From assembly GCF_002563655.1 (NCBI RefSeq), contig NZ_PDIY01000001.1:2454001-2518000 (forward strand): a stretch of DNA of 64,000 nt, read 5' to 3'. Shown in pieces: positions 18,003 to 26,483 of the stretch. Numbering within the stretch: the stretch's first letter is position 1; each line of letters begins with the position of its first letter. This DNA is from Bacillus sp. es.034 (GTDB taxonomy: Bacteria > Bacillota > Bacilli > Bacillales > Bacillaceae_B). A program made the position numbers and the translations under genes. A model generated the notes under the pieces. That model was not told where the DNA came from. It made no database searches and worked only from the letters and a program-made list of their open reading frames with translations.

Positions 18003-18641
18003 TTAAAATGTTTTCGGAATGCATTGTCTGTTGTAATAAGGGTTTGGGTGATATTGATAATAGTAGGGAGGACAACTGAAATGTGTTTGTCGTACTGGTG
18101 AATGCCTCTCTCGTTCTAAGCAACTCGGGCCGATATACGTGCCTGGCTTCACTTTCTCTGTCGTATTGATCCATGCGTTTTCATTCATGCAATAATTTTT
18201 GGCCATGACGCTTGAAGGAGTGAGTTTTAAAATATCGGAGCCAAGGACAACTTCAGGAACGGGAGAGTTAAATATAGCCAGTAGGTGGGTATTGTCCTTC
18301 CTGGCTTCTTCATAATGCCACCACCCTTGAGGTACATTCGCCACTTGTCCCGGCGAAATCCGATAATTTAGTATTTCTTTCGTAAATGGATTAAGTATGG
18401 AGACGATGGCTGCACCGGAAATACAATACACCAGTTCCGCAGCATTTTGGTGGTAGTGAGGTTCTACAAAGTTATGTTTACTTAAATAAATATCAAGGAG
18501 AGAAGTATTATCCAACGTATTTAGCTGATTTACTCCTAAAATATTGATCATGTTTTGATTATCTTTTTTGAATAAGGGACTTTCATTCACATCATAAGAG
18601 AATTGAGCTTCAGGAGAAGAATAATCCATATATTTCGTCAT
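18003..18641 (-). CDS. Cupin-domain protein, probable spore coat protein
   Basis: 212-aa protein with a single cupin barrel; the metal motif is EPHYHQNAAELVYCISG (two His, one Glu), with the second motif around VPQGWWHYEEA. Oxalate decarboxylase-type coat proteins share this fold. The C-terminal ~25 residues are rich in Tyr, Pro, His and Cys (CPPYYYQYHPNPYYNRQC), typical of cross-linked coat proteins. A strong sigma-K-like promoter lies upstream (18679-18705), supporting late mother-cell expression. The enzymatic activity, if any, cannot be told. GGTGACCCCCC precedes the ATG, a poor Shine-Dalgarno. Confidence 0.82.
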   Translation of the reverse strand: MTKYMDYSSPEAQFSYDVNESPLFKKDNQNMINILGVNQLNTLDNTSLLDIYLSKHNFVEPHYHQNAAELVYCISGAAIVSILNPFTKEILNYRISPGQVANVPQGWWHYEEARKDNTHLLAIFNSPVPEVVLGSDILKLTPSSVMAKNYCMNENAWINTTEKVKPGTYIGPSCLERERHSPVRQTHFSCPPYYYQYHPNPYYNRQCIPKTF

Positions 18642-18678
18642 GGGGGGTCACCACTTTCCGATGGCTGAATTTCTTATT

Positions 18679-18705
18679 TAATATATGGGTGGGCGGTGGA
18701 AGTGT
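18679..18705 (-). promoter_or_regulatory. Sigma-K-type promoter for the cupin gene
   Basis: On the minus strand, CACA is followed after 16 bases (measured from AC) by CATATATTA. This fits mACm-N16-CATANNNTA exactly and lies about 40-60 bases before the ATG. Confidence 0.65.
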
Positions 18706-18765
18706 GAATCGGAAGAGAGGCTTATAGTAAAAAAACTTTCAAAAAAAGAAGGATTTTGCCAATTA

Positions 18766-19884
18766 ATGTCGTATATATACTTTAAGAAAACTGAAAGGTG
18801 GTGCCAATCCATATTTCACTCAGTCGAATCATTATCGGAAGTGATGATCGGAGAAGCGTACAGCAATGATGCAACAGATGTACATTTGATTCCCAGAACG
18901 AAAGATTACTTGATTCAATTCAGAAAGCTCGGGGTCCTGGTTCCATTCCAGACCATAGACCCGGATCAGGCAGACCGCTTGATTGCTCATCTGAAGTTCA
19001 TGGCCTCCATGGATATCGGAGAAAAGCGTAAGCCCCAAAGCGGCTCCTTCAGCCTTACCGTAAGAAACACACCCCTATCTCTCAGAATTTCCACCCTGCC
19101 AACCACCCACTTGAAAGAAAGTCTCGTCATTCGGATACTTCCACAAAAATACCAGATTCCCATCGAAAAAATGTCACTATACCCGTCTTCAGCTAAAAAA
19201 CTTCTTGCACTTCTAATGCATTCTCATGGACTCATCCTGTTTACAGGACCGACCGGAAGTGGTAAAACGACGACTTTATATTCCCTCGTGCACCATTGTT
19301 CCGTCGCCCTGAACCGGAATGTGATCACCCTTGAGGATCCCGTGGAGAAGCAGCATGATGAAATGGTGCAGATCCAGGTGAATGAAAAAGCAGGGATTAC
19401 GTACTCCACGGGATTAAAAGCCATTTTGCGGCATGATCCAGACATCATCATGGTGGGGGAAATCCGGGACCGGGAGACGGCGGAGATTGCGATACGGGCA
19501 TCCCTTACAGGTCATTTGGTGATTTCCACCTTGCATACAAGGGATGCAAAAGGCGCGATATATCGCTTGATGGAACTGGGGATCGATTGGCATGATATCG
19601 AACAGACGCTGCTCGCAGTATCTGCTCAGAGGTTGCTGAAGCTTCTCTGTCCAATCTGCAAAGCAGAATGTGGCGGTCAATGCCTTAGAGGGAAAAACCG
19701 TAACAGGGCATCTGTCTATGAAATCATTACGGGAAGCTCTTTGAAGGAAGTATTGAAGGAGGCCAGGGGTGAGAGGGCGGAACATCAGTATCGCACATTG
19801 CAGGCTTTAATTTGTAAGGGGGTGGCACTCGGATTTGTTTCAGAACATGAATATAGGAAATGGGTTCATGAAGAAAAGCGATGA
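18766..19884 (+). CDS. comGA: Competence traffic ATPase ComGA
   Basis: Cytoplasmic PilB-type ATPase that powers the competence pseudopilus for DNA uptake. Walker A is GPTGSGKTT, Walker B region LRHDPDIIMVGEIRD, and a Cys cluster LCPICKAECGGQC sits near the C-terminus. The start is uncertain. ATG 18766 gives a 19-residue extension over B. subtilis ComGA. Family alignment instead puts the start near 18811, where AAAGGTGGTG stands at the right distance but the in-frame codon is ATA. It heads the seven-gene comG operon. Confidence 0.9.
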   Translation: MSYIYFKKTERWCQSIFHSVESLSEVMIGEAYSNDATDVHLIPRTKDYLIQFRKLGVLVPFQTIDPDQADRLIAHLKFMASMDIGEKRKPQSGSFSLTVRNTPLSLRISTLPTTHLKESLVIRILPQKYQIPIEKMSLYPSSAKKLLALLMHSHGLILFTGPTGSGKTTTLYSLVHHCSVALNRNVITLEDPVEKQHDEMVQIQVNEKAGITYSTGLKAILRHDPDIIMVGEIRDRETAEIAIRASLTGHLVISTLHTRDAKGAIYRLMELGIDWHDIEQTLLAVSAQRLLKLLCPICKAECGGQCLRGKNRNRASVYEIITGSSLKEVLKEARGERAEHQYRTLQALICKGVALGFVSEHEYRKWVHEEKR

Positions 19885-20890
19885 TCAAGGTAAATTTCTG
19901 AAAAGGCTTGGAGACCTCCTTCAAAAAGGCTATTCCTTTACAGAAGCCATCGACTTTCTCCTGCTTCCCAAAGAGAAGAAAACCATCAAATTAAAAAAGA
20001 GATTGATCGGCTCCCTCCAAAAAGGAGAGCCCATTTCCTCCGTGATGAATAAACAACTCAACATCCCCGCTCATGTCAGCGCACAGATTTTTTTCGCCGA
20101 ACATCATGGCCAAATGGGACATACCCTGTCTGAGGCAGGAAGCTATCTCATTAAAAGAAGAAAAAATCAGGAGCAATTGCAAAAAGTCTTTCAATACCCG
20201 CTCATGTTAATTTTTTTATCCATCATTATGATGGTCTTACTTCGAAAGGTATTATTTCCAAGATTTCAGTCCCTTTATTCCTCGATGGGCTATGAACCTT
20301 CCGCCAAGCTTACGTATCTTTTACACTTCATTGAGAACTTCCCCATGATTTTCTGTGCGGGGTTACTGTTTCTCCTGCTTCTTACAATCGTCTTTTTCCT
20401 TTTTAAAAAGAGAATTTCCCCTGTGAAGCTCTCAGTTGTCTTGTGTAGAATACCTTTGATCTCCACTTACATGAAGCTCGGTCATTCCCACTTTTTTTCA
20501 AGGGAATTAAGCTTCCTGCTCTCAAGCGGTGTCTCCATAACGGAATCACTCCTCATCATCGAAAGACAATCATTCCGTCCGACCTTACAATACATTTCCA
20601 GCCGCTGCATCAAACAGCTCAAAGCCGGGAGTCCGTTTCATGAGTGTTTTTCCACTATGCCTTTTTTCCAAGAGGAGCTGTCATTCGTTGTTCAGCATGG
20701 GCAGACGAACGGGCGATTATCAGAGGAACTTCGTATTTACAGTGATATCTGCTTTCAGGAATTAGAAGAGAAAACACATACCTGGCTCAAGTATATCCAG
20801 CCTGCAATCTTTACTTTTGTCGGTCTATTCATCATGGCGATCTATTTCTCCATCATGATGCCACTCTTTCAGATGATGCAGGGAATCTAA
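19868..20890 (+). CDS. comGB: Competence membrane platform protein ComGB
   Basis: PilC/GspF-type polytopic membrane protein (340 aa) that forms the base of the pseudopilus. Two repeats each with GE/GxxM motifs (KGEPISSVMN, AGSPFHECFSTM) and three membrane segments (LMLIFLSIIMMVLL, FCAGLLFLLLLTIVFFL, FTFVGLFIMAIYFSIMM) are visible. ATG 19868 lies inside the end of comGA, with AGGAA upstream, so translation is coupled. Confidence 0.92.
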   Translation: MKKSDDQGKFLKRLGDLLQKGYSFTEAIDFLLLPKEKKTIKLKKRLIGSLQKGEPISSVMNKQLNIPAHVSAQIFFAEHHGQMGHTLSEAGSYLIKRRKNQEQLQKVFQYPLMLIFLSIIMMVLLRKVLFPRFQSLYSSMGYEPSAKLTYLLHFIENFPMIFCAGLLFLLLLTIVFFLFKKRISPVKLSVVLCRIPLISTYMKLGHSHFFSRELSFLLSSGVSITESLLIIERQSFRPTLQYISSRCIKQLKAGSPFHECFSTMPFFQEELSFVVQHGQTNGRLSEELRIYSDICFQELEEKTHTWLKYIQPAIFTFVGLFIMAIYFSIMMPLFQMMQGI

Positions 20891-20917
20891 AAAGAAATCC
20901 ATACCGAGGAGGAAACT

Positions 20918-21229
20918 ATGCTCAAAAATGAAAAAGGATTCACATTAATCGAAATGATGATCGTTTTGCTGGTCATTTCCGTTTTACTTTTTGTTACGAT
21001 CCCGAATGTCACCAATCAGAGTAACTCCATCAATTCCAAGGGCTGTGAAGCGTTCGTTCATATGGTGGAAGGGCAGATTGAAGCGTATAAAATGGATGGG
21101 AATACAGATCCAGTGACCATTGCTACCCTGGTTGCCGATGGTTATCTGAACGATGACTATAAAGCCTGTCCCGACGGAAGGGCCATCTCCATCGATGCTG
21201 AGGGAAAGGTGGTGACAGCTGCTGATTGA
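20918..21229 (+). CDS. comGC: Major competence pseudopilin ComGC
   Basis: 103-aa prepilin. The ComC cleavage and methylation site is KGFTLIEM near the N-terminus, followed by a single hydrophobic helix. Two Cys (in SKGCEAF and YKACPDG) correspond to the ComGC intramolecular disulfide. GAGGAGG lies before the ATG. Confidence 0.95.
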   Translation: MLKNEKGFTLIEMMIVLLVISVLLFVTIPNVTNQSNSINSKGCEAFVHMVEGQIEAYKMDGNTDPVTIATLVADGYLNDDYKACPDGRAISIDAEGKVVTAAD

Positions 21230-21671
21230 TGAAGGGATAAAAGCTGAAGCGGGTTATACCCTCGTTGAAATGCTCGTCGTCTTATTGATCTTTACCATTT
21301 TATTATCATGGGTTGGTTTCTCCATCGTTCCATTGAAAGACCATACTGAAAAGGAACTGTTCATTTCTCAGCTCGAATCAGACCTCTACCAGATCCAGAG
21401 TTACAGTATCAATCATCAAACACCTCTCTTCCTCACTTTTTATCCATTTACAAATAAATATGTTGCTAAAACGGACGCAAGAAAGACGATTGTTTCGAGA
21501 GAACTACCTGCTGGCATAGTGATTAATTCGACAAACAGCCTGGAAGAAATCACTTTTTATCCTGATGGGAATACAAACCGATTTGGCAGGGTGAATTTTA
21601 AAATGGGAGATGTCACCATGTTTCTGATGTTCCAAATTGGCCAAGGGAGATTTTATGTACAGGAATACTAA
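21225..21671 (+). CDS. comGD: Minor competence pseudopilin ComGD (non-standard start)
   Basis: Prepilin of about 148 aa with cleavage motif AGYTLVEM followed by a hydrophobic helix. The first ATG in frame (21270) falls inside that motif and would destroy it. The frame closes at a TGA at 21213, and no ATG, GTG or TTG lies between. The best candidates are ATT 21225, or CTG 21222, which stand nine and six bases after AGGTGGTGA. The start overlaps the comGC stop. Identity is supported by motif, size and gene order; the exact start is inference. Confidence 0.85.
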   Translation: MDEGIKAEAGYTLVEMLVVLLIFTILLSWVGFSIVPLKDHTEKELFISQLESDLYQIQSYSINHQTPLFLTFYPFTNKYVAKTDARKTIVSRELPAGIVINSTNSLEEITFYPDGNTNRFGRVNFKMGDVTMFLMFQIGQGRFYVQEY

Positions 21672-21978
21672 AGGTTTCTCATTACCGGAAACACTCGTAG
21701 CGTTTACTTGTATCCTCATGATTTGCGGCTTGTTCATCCCCTTCCTCATTCATTATGCAGCCGGCCTTCAAAAGCTCCAACGTGAAGTGGAAGCATTGAA
21801 ATTCCTTCGGGAAGGGGTGGAGGAGGCAATCGTTACACATGAGTTTGTCAACCATTCAAGAACCTATAAGGGGGTCAGGTATGAGCTGGTTTGGGCAAGC
21901 GGAGGGAGTGGTGAAGCATGTGTGCGCTATGATGAAGAGTCAGGGGCCTTTCATGAAGTGTGTATCGGGGCGGGATGA
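21655..21978 (+). CDS. comGE: Minor competence pseudopilin ComGE
   Basis: 107-aa prepilin-like protein with motif TKGFSLPETLVAF followed by a hydrophobic segment. ATG 21655 is chosen (AAGGGAGA precedes it) and overlaps the end of comGD by 17 bases. Gene order identifies it, since ComGE sequences are poorly conserved. Confidence 0.87.
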   Translation: MYRNTKGFSLPETLVAFTCILMICGLFIPFLIHYAAGLQKLQREVEALKFLREGVEEAIVTHEFVNHSRTYKGVRYELVWASGGSGEACVRYDEESGAFHEVCIGAG

Positions 21979-22408
21979 AAAGGGGTTCACATTGATTGAG
22001 GCTCTCTTAAGCTTTAGTTTGTTTTGTATGATTTCCCTCAGTATGCCCCTGATGATGAAAGGTTTTTCAATGATCAAGCAAGATTTGGTCCCGCCCCGTT
22101 ATTATGAATGGAATTTATTTCATGAGAGTGTAAGAAATGAATTAAAGAATGCAAAGGATATAAAAGTAATGACCAATCAAATCTCTTTCATCATTGATGG
22201 GGAAACGATACTGTATGAAAAATATAATCAATCCATTAGAAGGAGGGTGAATAATAGGGGTCATGAAATCGTCCTTCAGACAGTGGATCAGGTTGCATTT
22301 GATGTCATCAATCAGGGGGTGCACGTGGATTTGGAATTTGAAGGAGGGGAGAAGGTGGAAGGGAACTTCTTCTCCTTTTCAGCAACTGATGAGGCATCCT
22401 CTCCTTAA
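21953..22408 (+). CDS. comGF: Minor competence pseudopilin ComGF
   Basis: 151-aa prepilin-like protein with EKGFTLIEALLSFSLF at residues 9 onward, then a C-terminal beta-rich domain. ATG 21953 with CAGGGG upstream is the best start and overlaps comGE by 26 bases. Longer frames from 21839 lie within comGE and are not supported. Confidence 0.88.
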   Translation: MKCVSGRDEKGFTLIEALLSFSLFCMISLSMPLMMKGFSMIKQDLVPPRYYEWNLFHESVRNELKNAKDIKVMTNQISFIIDGETILYEKYNQSIRRRVNNRGHEIVLQTVDQVAFDVINQGVHVDLEFEGGEKVEGNFFSFSATDEASSP

Positions 22409-22757
22409 CGATAACGGGTTCATTCTCCCGTATACGCTGCTTCTTTTGATGATTGTCCTGGTTTTAGCACTTGCATCAAAAGATTTGTTTATCAGTAAGT
22501 ATCAGTATCTCTCTAATATGAAGAGTATTCAGGAAAGAAATGTAAGTGTCTCCCGCGCGATCTTATTGGAAATCGAGAATGGTCCCCATCCTTCGGGGAA
22601 TATAAGTACAGAGTATGGTGAGGTCATGACCACCAGTGAGGTGCTAAACTCCCAAGAAGTTCAATTGGAAGTAACATTCTCACGTGATAATAAGGTTTTT
22701 CTTCCTGTGACGGTTGTGTATAATAGGGAAACAAAACAAATCATACGTTGGGAGTAG
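22389..22757 (+). CDS. comGG: Minor competence pseudopilin ComGG
   Basis: 122-aa protein with short N-terminus and a hydrophobic helix (LPYTLLLLMIVLVLAL) but no strict prepilin motif, as in B. subtilis ComGG. The C-terminal RETKQIIRWE matches the family ending. ATG 22389 lies inside comGF with no clear Shine-Dalgarno, so it depends on coupling. Last gene of the operon; aroK starts three bases after. Confidence 0.88.
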   Translation: MRHPLLNDNGFILPYTLLLLMIVLVLALASKDLFISKYQYLSNMKSIQERNVSVSRAILLEIENGPHPSGNISTEYGEVMTTSEVLNSQEVQLEVTFSRDNKVFLPVTVVYNRETKQIIRWE

Positions 22758-22760
22758 AAT

Positions 22761-23261
22761 ATGAAACCTATTTTCTTTATTGGCTTTATGGGGGTAGGAA
22801 AGACGACAATCGGAAAACGTCTTGGGGACGTATTGAATCTTCCGGTCATCGATATGGATCAATACATTGAAAGGATAGAAAATAATGCAATCAAAGATCT
22901 CTTTCTTCAGCATGGTGAATCGTATTTCAGGGACCTGGAAACGAAAGTGCTCTTTGAATTACAAAGTGAAGAAGCCATTATCACTACTGGTGGGGGAGTG
23001 GTGGAAAGAAAGGCGAATCGGGATTTTCTAAAGCAAAATGATTCTGTGTTCCATTTAACATGCACTTTTGATGCACTATGGAAAAGGCTTGAAGGGGATG
23101 AGAATCGTCCTCTGGTCCAAAATAATTCAAAGGACAAACTATTGGGGCTTTTCGAGCGTCGTTTTCCCTTATATGAAGATGGGAGCTCTGTAACCATTCA
23201 TACAGATGATCAATCAGTCGAGGAAGTGGTTCAATCGATATTGCCCTACATCGAAAGGTAG
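22761..23261 (+). CDS. aroK: Shikimate kinase
   Basis: Phosphorylates shikimate in aromatic amino acid synthesis. Walker A is GFMGVGKTT, the shikimate site includes DMDQYIE and ESYFRDLE, and TTGGGVV is the typical loop; the lid region is ENRPLV. 166 aa is normal. It directly follows comGG and may be read from the comG transcript as well as its own promoter. Confidence 0.95.
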   Translation: MKPIFFIGFMGVGKTTIGKRLGDVLNLPVIDMDQYIERIENNAIKDLFLQHGESYFRDLETKVLFELQSEEAIITTGGGVVERKANRDFLKQNDSVFHLTCTFDALWKRLEGDENRPLVQNNSKDKLLGLFERRFPLYEDGSSVTIHTDDQSVEEVVQSILPYIER

Positions 23262-23318
23262 GCTGTATAACTTCCGTTCAGAATGGGAATACTGATAAAA
23301 GCGGAAGGTGGTGCTTTT

Positions 23319-23498
23319 ATGTCAGTGAATGATTATGTTAAGTTCATAACACAAACATTTGTCCAGCATTATGAAAAATCACCCCATGAACGTAAGACAT
23401 TAAAAAAGCAGAGGAAGAATGAGCGGGAACCATTCCTCTTCAGGTGGTTCGGCATCATTCCATATGCTTTCATGATCATGTTCAAGAAAAATAAATAG
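23319..23498 (+). CDS. yqzE: YqzE family protein
   Basis: 59-aa basic protein, MSVNDYVKFITQTFVQHYE at the start and RWFGIIPYAFMIMFKK at the end. AAGGTGGTG precedes ATG 23319; the frame from 23283 is an upstream extension. Adjacent to the comG operon and aroK as in B. subtilis. Function unknown. Confidence 0.9.
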   Translation: MSVNDYVKFITQTFVQHYEKSPHERKTLKKQRKNEREPFLFRWFGIIPYAFMIMFKKNK

Positions 23499-23499
23499 T

Positions 23500-23537
23500 A
23501 GATAAGGATTACCTTTATGGTAGTCCTTTTTTTAATA
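23500..23537. terminator. Terminator between yqzE and yqhG
   Basis: AAGGATTACC pairs with GGTAGTCCTT (one G-T pair) and is followed by TTTTTTT on the plus strand. Confidence 0.75.
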
Positions 23538-23577
23538 GTAGAAGGAGGAGGAACAAAGCTTGCCTCCCCCTGAATCC

Positions 23578-24369
23578 TCACTTTGACTGCTGCAGATAAA
23601 AAATCCCGCCATTTATGACTTCGATGGTGATTTTCGGTTCATACTGCTCCTTTAACGCCTGCTGTTCAAGAAAATAAGATTCAGGCTTTTCTTCCTGATC
23701 TCCATAGAAATGATTCAGAAGTTGAAGGTCCTCCTCCCAGGTTTTTCTTGCTTGTTCCGCCCATTCGACGGGCTCCCTTTTGATACCTTCATAAAGATAC
23801 GCCTGAATCCGGTTCACTCCGCTTTTCGGTTTGATGATCGGTGTTAAAGTGAATGAGAAGTCAGGAATCTTCGGCGTCAGATTTTTGGATAATAATGACG
23901 AATGAAAGTCCTCTTCTATGACACCATTGATCAGGTTTAATCCGATACTCTTAATGCTGTCTTTCTTTCGATTGGATTGATAGGATATCTTAATATTCAG
24001 CCCCAGCCAAGGATGGAGCGGGGTCTGCTGTCCACTTGGTGTGTAGCGGTTTTCATACAGTCTGATATCCCCTGCTAAATTCCGAGTCGAATGAAAGATC
24101 TGATGCAGCCGCGGTGAACCAAAGTGAATCGGTTCTCCTTTCATATCTTCCGGGGCCTGATCGGGATTCGTGACGAGAGATAATGTCATTGGGTTTGGTG
24201 TGCCCCCTGTCTTTTCGAGATAATGCCAGTAGAAAGGACGGTTCATCAGCTCTTTATCCAGGTCGATGGTCAGCTGTACCGTCATATAACCATTGCCGTT
24301 CGCAACCATATCACAGCCGTTTGCGACGAAGTACCTCTCAAGAAATCGATGAATTTCGTGCTGCTGCAT
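23578..24369 (-). CDS. yqhG: YqhG family protein
   Basis: 263-aa cytoplasmic protein with the YqhG pattern MNRPFYWHYLEKTGG and IHFGSPRLHQIF. Function unknown. It overlaps the end of yqhH by 32 bases on the same strand, so the pair is an operon with coupled translation, as in B. subtilis. Confidence 0.92.
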   Translation of the reverse strand: MQQHEIHRFLERYFVANGCDMVANGNGYMTVQLTIDLDKELMNRPFYWHYLEKTGGTPNPMTLSLVTNPDQAPEDMKGEPIHFGSPRLHQIFHSTRNLAGDIRLYENRYTPSGQQTPLHPWLGLNIKISYQSNRKKDSIKSIGLNLINGVIEEDFHSSLLSKNLTPKIPDFSFTLTPIIKPKSGVNRIQAYLYEGIKREPVEWAEQARKTWEEDLQLLNHFYGDQEEKPESYFLEQQALKEQYEPKITIEVINGGIFYLQQSK

Positions 24370-26038
24370 TTGATTTCTCCTCCTTTAATTGTTCAGCGAA
24401 TTGAATCATACTCGTCAAATTTTCCATTTTGATCTTCATTTCGCCTTCTGTACGGGAGGAGGAGAGGATGTCTGTCACATGCTCTTCAAAATCCCTGAAA
24501 TCAAGGCGCGTCAGGATTTCGTCCAATTGACCGATCACCCGCTCAAAAAGATTGATCTTTTCATACAGAAGCTTCAGGATATGTTCTTCAACGGTATTCT
24601 TTGTTGCAAAGTTATAGATATGAACATCTTCTGTCTGCCCAAGGCGGTGCACACGGCCTATTCGTTGCTCAAGCCTCATGGGATTCCAGGGAAGGTCGAA
24701 ATTGATCACGTGATGGCAGAATTGAAGGTTGATTCCTTCCCCGCCGGCTTCGGTGGCGATCAGCACCTGGGCATGCTTCTGGAATAATTCACGCATCCAG
24801 TCTTTTTTACCACGTTTGAATCCACCCCTGAATGGGACTGAGCTGATTCCATGCTGTTTCAGAAACCATTGAAGATAGAGCTGAGTCGCCCGGTACTCGG
24901 TGAAAATGATCACTTTATCATTGATGGACTGTACGATTTCCAACGCTTTCTGAGCCTTGGAGTTCATCGTGACATTTTCTACTTTTTTCATCAGTGTCCC
25001 AATCATCTGTTCAAAGGCTGGTGTAGGTGATTCCTTCTTTTCAAGCATATTCTTCAGGGTGTAAAAAACTGCTTCACGTGAGCTGCATGCTTCCCTTTGT
25101 AAAGTCAAAAGGGAGAAGGAACTTGAATTGGCCCAGTCATCATATCTCCCCCTGAGCAGATCGATACTGTTATACAGATCCCTTTCGGCTTCATTGAAAT
25201 CGATCAACACCGTCTTCACATGGCGTTTTGTCCATTCGATCCCTGTATCACCACGTCTGTTACGGATCATTACTTTGTTAATGAGGCTCTTTAAATGTTC
25301 ATCCTCCTGAAGCGAACGATCTCCTTTTTTATATCTGTCTGTAAATCCTGATTCATTTCCAAGGTGCCCCGGCTTTAAAAGGGAAACGAGATGAAAGATT
25401 TCCTCTACACGATTTTGGATGGGCGTGGCAGTCAAAAGCAGGCAGAATTTCTTCTTTAGATTCTGCACAAATTCATAGTTTTTTGTTTTATGATTTTTCA
25501 GTTTGTGAGCTTCGTCAATGATCACCAAGTCATAATCCTGGTCATACACCTTTTCACGGTGAGGACTTCTTTTTGCGGTATCCATGGAAGAAACCACGAT
25601 GTCACATTGATCCCACACATAGCTCTTTCGCTGGGGCACGGCGGGAATGAAGAACTTGCTGTTCAATTCATACGCCCACTGGGAAACAAGGGAAGCGGGA
25701 ACAAGTATCAAGACTTTTTTTACTAATCCCCTAATCATGTACTCTTTTAATATCAAGCCTGCCTCGATCGTCTTCCCCAGTCCGACTTCATCTGCAAGGA
25801 TGGCTTTTCCATTCATCGTTTCCACAACCTGTTTCGCTGCTTCCAGCTGATGAGGGAGAGGAGTCACGTTTGCCAAATGTTTTGGAGCCTGCAGGCCTTC
25901 AAAGTTCGGAATTGCAAGATGGTGCTCGAATTCGATGGCGAGCTTATAAAGTTCCCAGTTACCCCAGGGCCCATCGTTTTCGATTAAATTCTCGAGACCT
26001 TCTCCCCACTCTTCATCAAATATAACTTCAACATTCAT
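24338..26038 (-). CDS. yqhH: SNF2-family ATP-dependent helicase
   Basis: 566-aa RapA/SNF2-type DNA translocase. Motif I is DEVGLGKTIEAG, motif II DEAHKLKN, motif III LLLTATPIQN, and the C-terminal lobe has ATEAGGEGINLQ and QRIGRVHRLGQ. Family members remodel protein-DNA complexes; the cellular role of YqhH is unknown. The start ATG has AAGGAGAT upstream. The gene is divergent from the glycine cleavage operon. Confidence 0.95.
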   Translation of the reverse strand: MNVEVIFDEEWGEGLENLIENDGPWGNWELYKLAIEFEHHLAIPNFEGLQAPKHLANVTPLPHQLEAAKQVVETMNGKAILADEVGLGKTIEAGLILKEYMIRGLVKKVLILVPASLVSQWAYELNSKFFIPAVPQRKSYVWDQCDIVVSSMDTAKRSPHREKVYDQDYDLVIIDEAHKLKNHKTKNYEFVQNLKKKFCLLLTATPIQNRVEEIFHLVSLLKPGHLGNESGFTDRYKKGDRSLQEDEHLKSLINKVMIRNRRGDTGIEWTKRHVKTVLIDFNEAERDLYNSIDLLRGRYDDWANSSSFSLLTLQREACSSREAVFYTLKNMLEKKESPTPAFEQMIGTLMKKVENVTMNSKAQKALEIVQSINDKVIIFTEYRATQLYLQWFLKQHGISSVPFRGGFKRGKKDWMRELFQKHAQVLIATEAGGEGINLQFCHHVINFDLPWNPMRLEQRIGRVHRLGQTEDVHIYNFATKNTVEEHILKLLYEKINLFERVIGQLDEILTRLDFRDFEEHVTDILSSSRTEGEMKIKMENLTSMIQFAEQLKEEKSNAAARNSSIS

Positions 26039-26214
26039 CTGAAAAACATCTCCTTAATTCTTATAAAAATGATTGCTCAAAACTCGTATTTAATGGTAGG
26101 ATGAAAATAGATTTTCAATTGTTAGAAAAACTCGAAAATCCGAACATTCACATTTACAACATTTCTTCTGTATATTTCTAGTATGACCAATTGTTTCAAG
26201 GAATATTGGCGAAT

Positions 26215-26428
26215 GATGACAAGGGGAGAGACTGTGCGTACAGCGCCGAAGGAGCAAGCACTATAAGTGTGAATCTCTCAGGCAAAAAGACTCTTGTTGG
26301 ACGCAACTCTGGAGAGTGTTTCCGACACAGGAAACCACCAAAGGGGAAAGCCGTTCTTCGGTAAACTTTCAGGTGCAAGGACAGAGAAAACTTCTTTATG
26401 AAAAGGGGTTTTTCTGTCCTTTTTTCAT
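26215..26428 (+). ncRNA. Tandem glycine riboswitch with terminator platform
   Basis: Leader of the gcvT operon. The first aptamer (about 26223-26318) contains GCGCCGAAGGAGCAAG, ATCTCTCAGGCAAAAAGA and the closing GGAGAG. The second (about 26319-26390) contains ACCACCAAAGGGGAAAGC and CTTTCAGGTGCAAGGACAGAG. A hairpin AGGACAGAGAAAA / TTTTTCTGTCCT followed by T6 (about 26380-26427) is the terminator. Glycine binding would favour read-through and switch on glycine cleavage, as established for this class. Confidence 0.95.
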
Positions 26429-26483
26429 GGGATAAAACGTGGTTAAGGATTATGCATGTAAGGAAGATAAAGGGGGAAAAGTC

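Noticed and set aside
18729-18757. ComK box upstream of comGA (AAAA-N5-TTTT pairs)
   Set aside because: Two A/T-rich candidates are present, but with two and one mismatches and only three bases apart instead of 8, 18 or 31. Not convincing.
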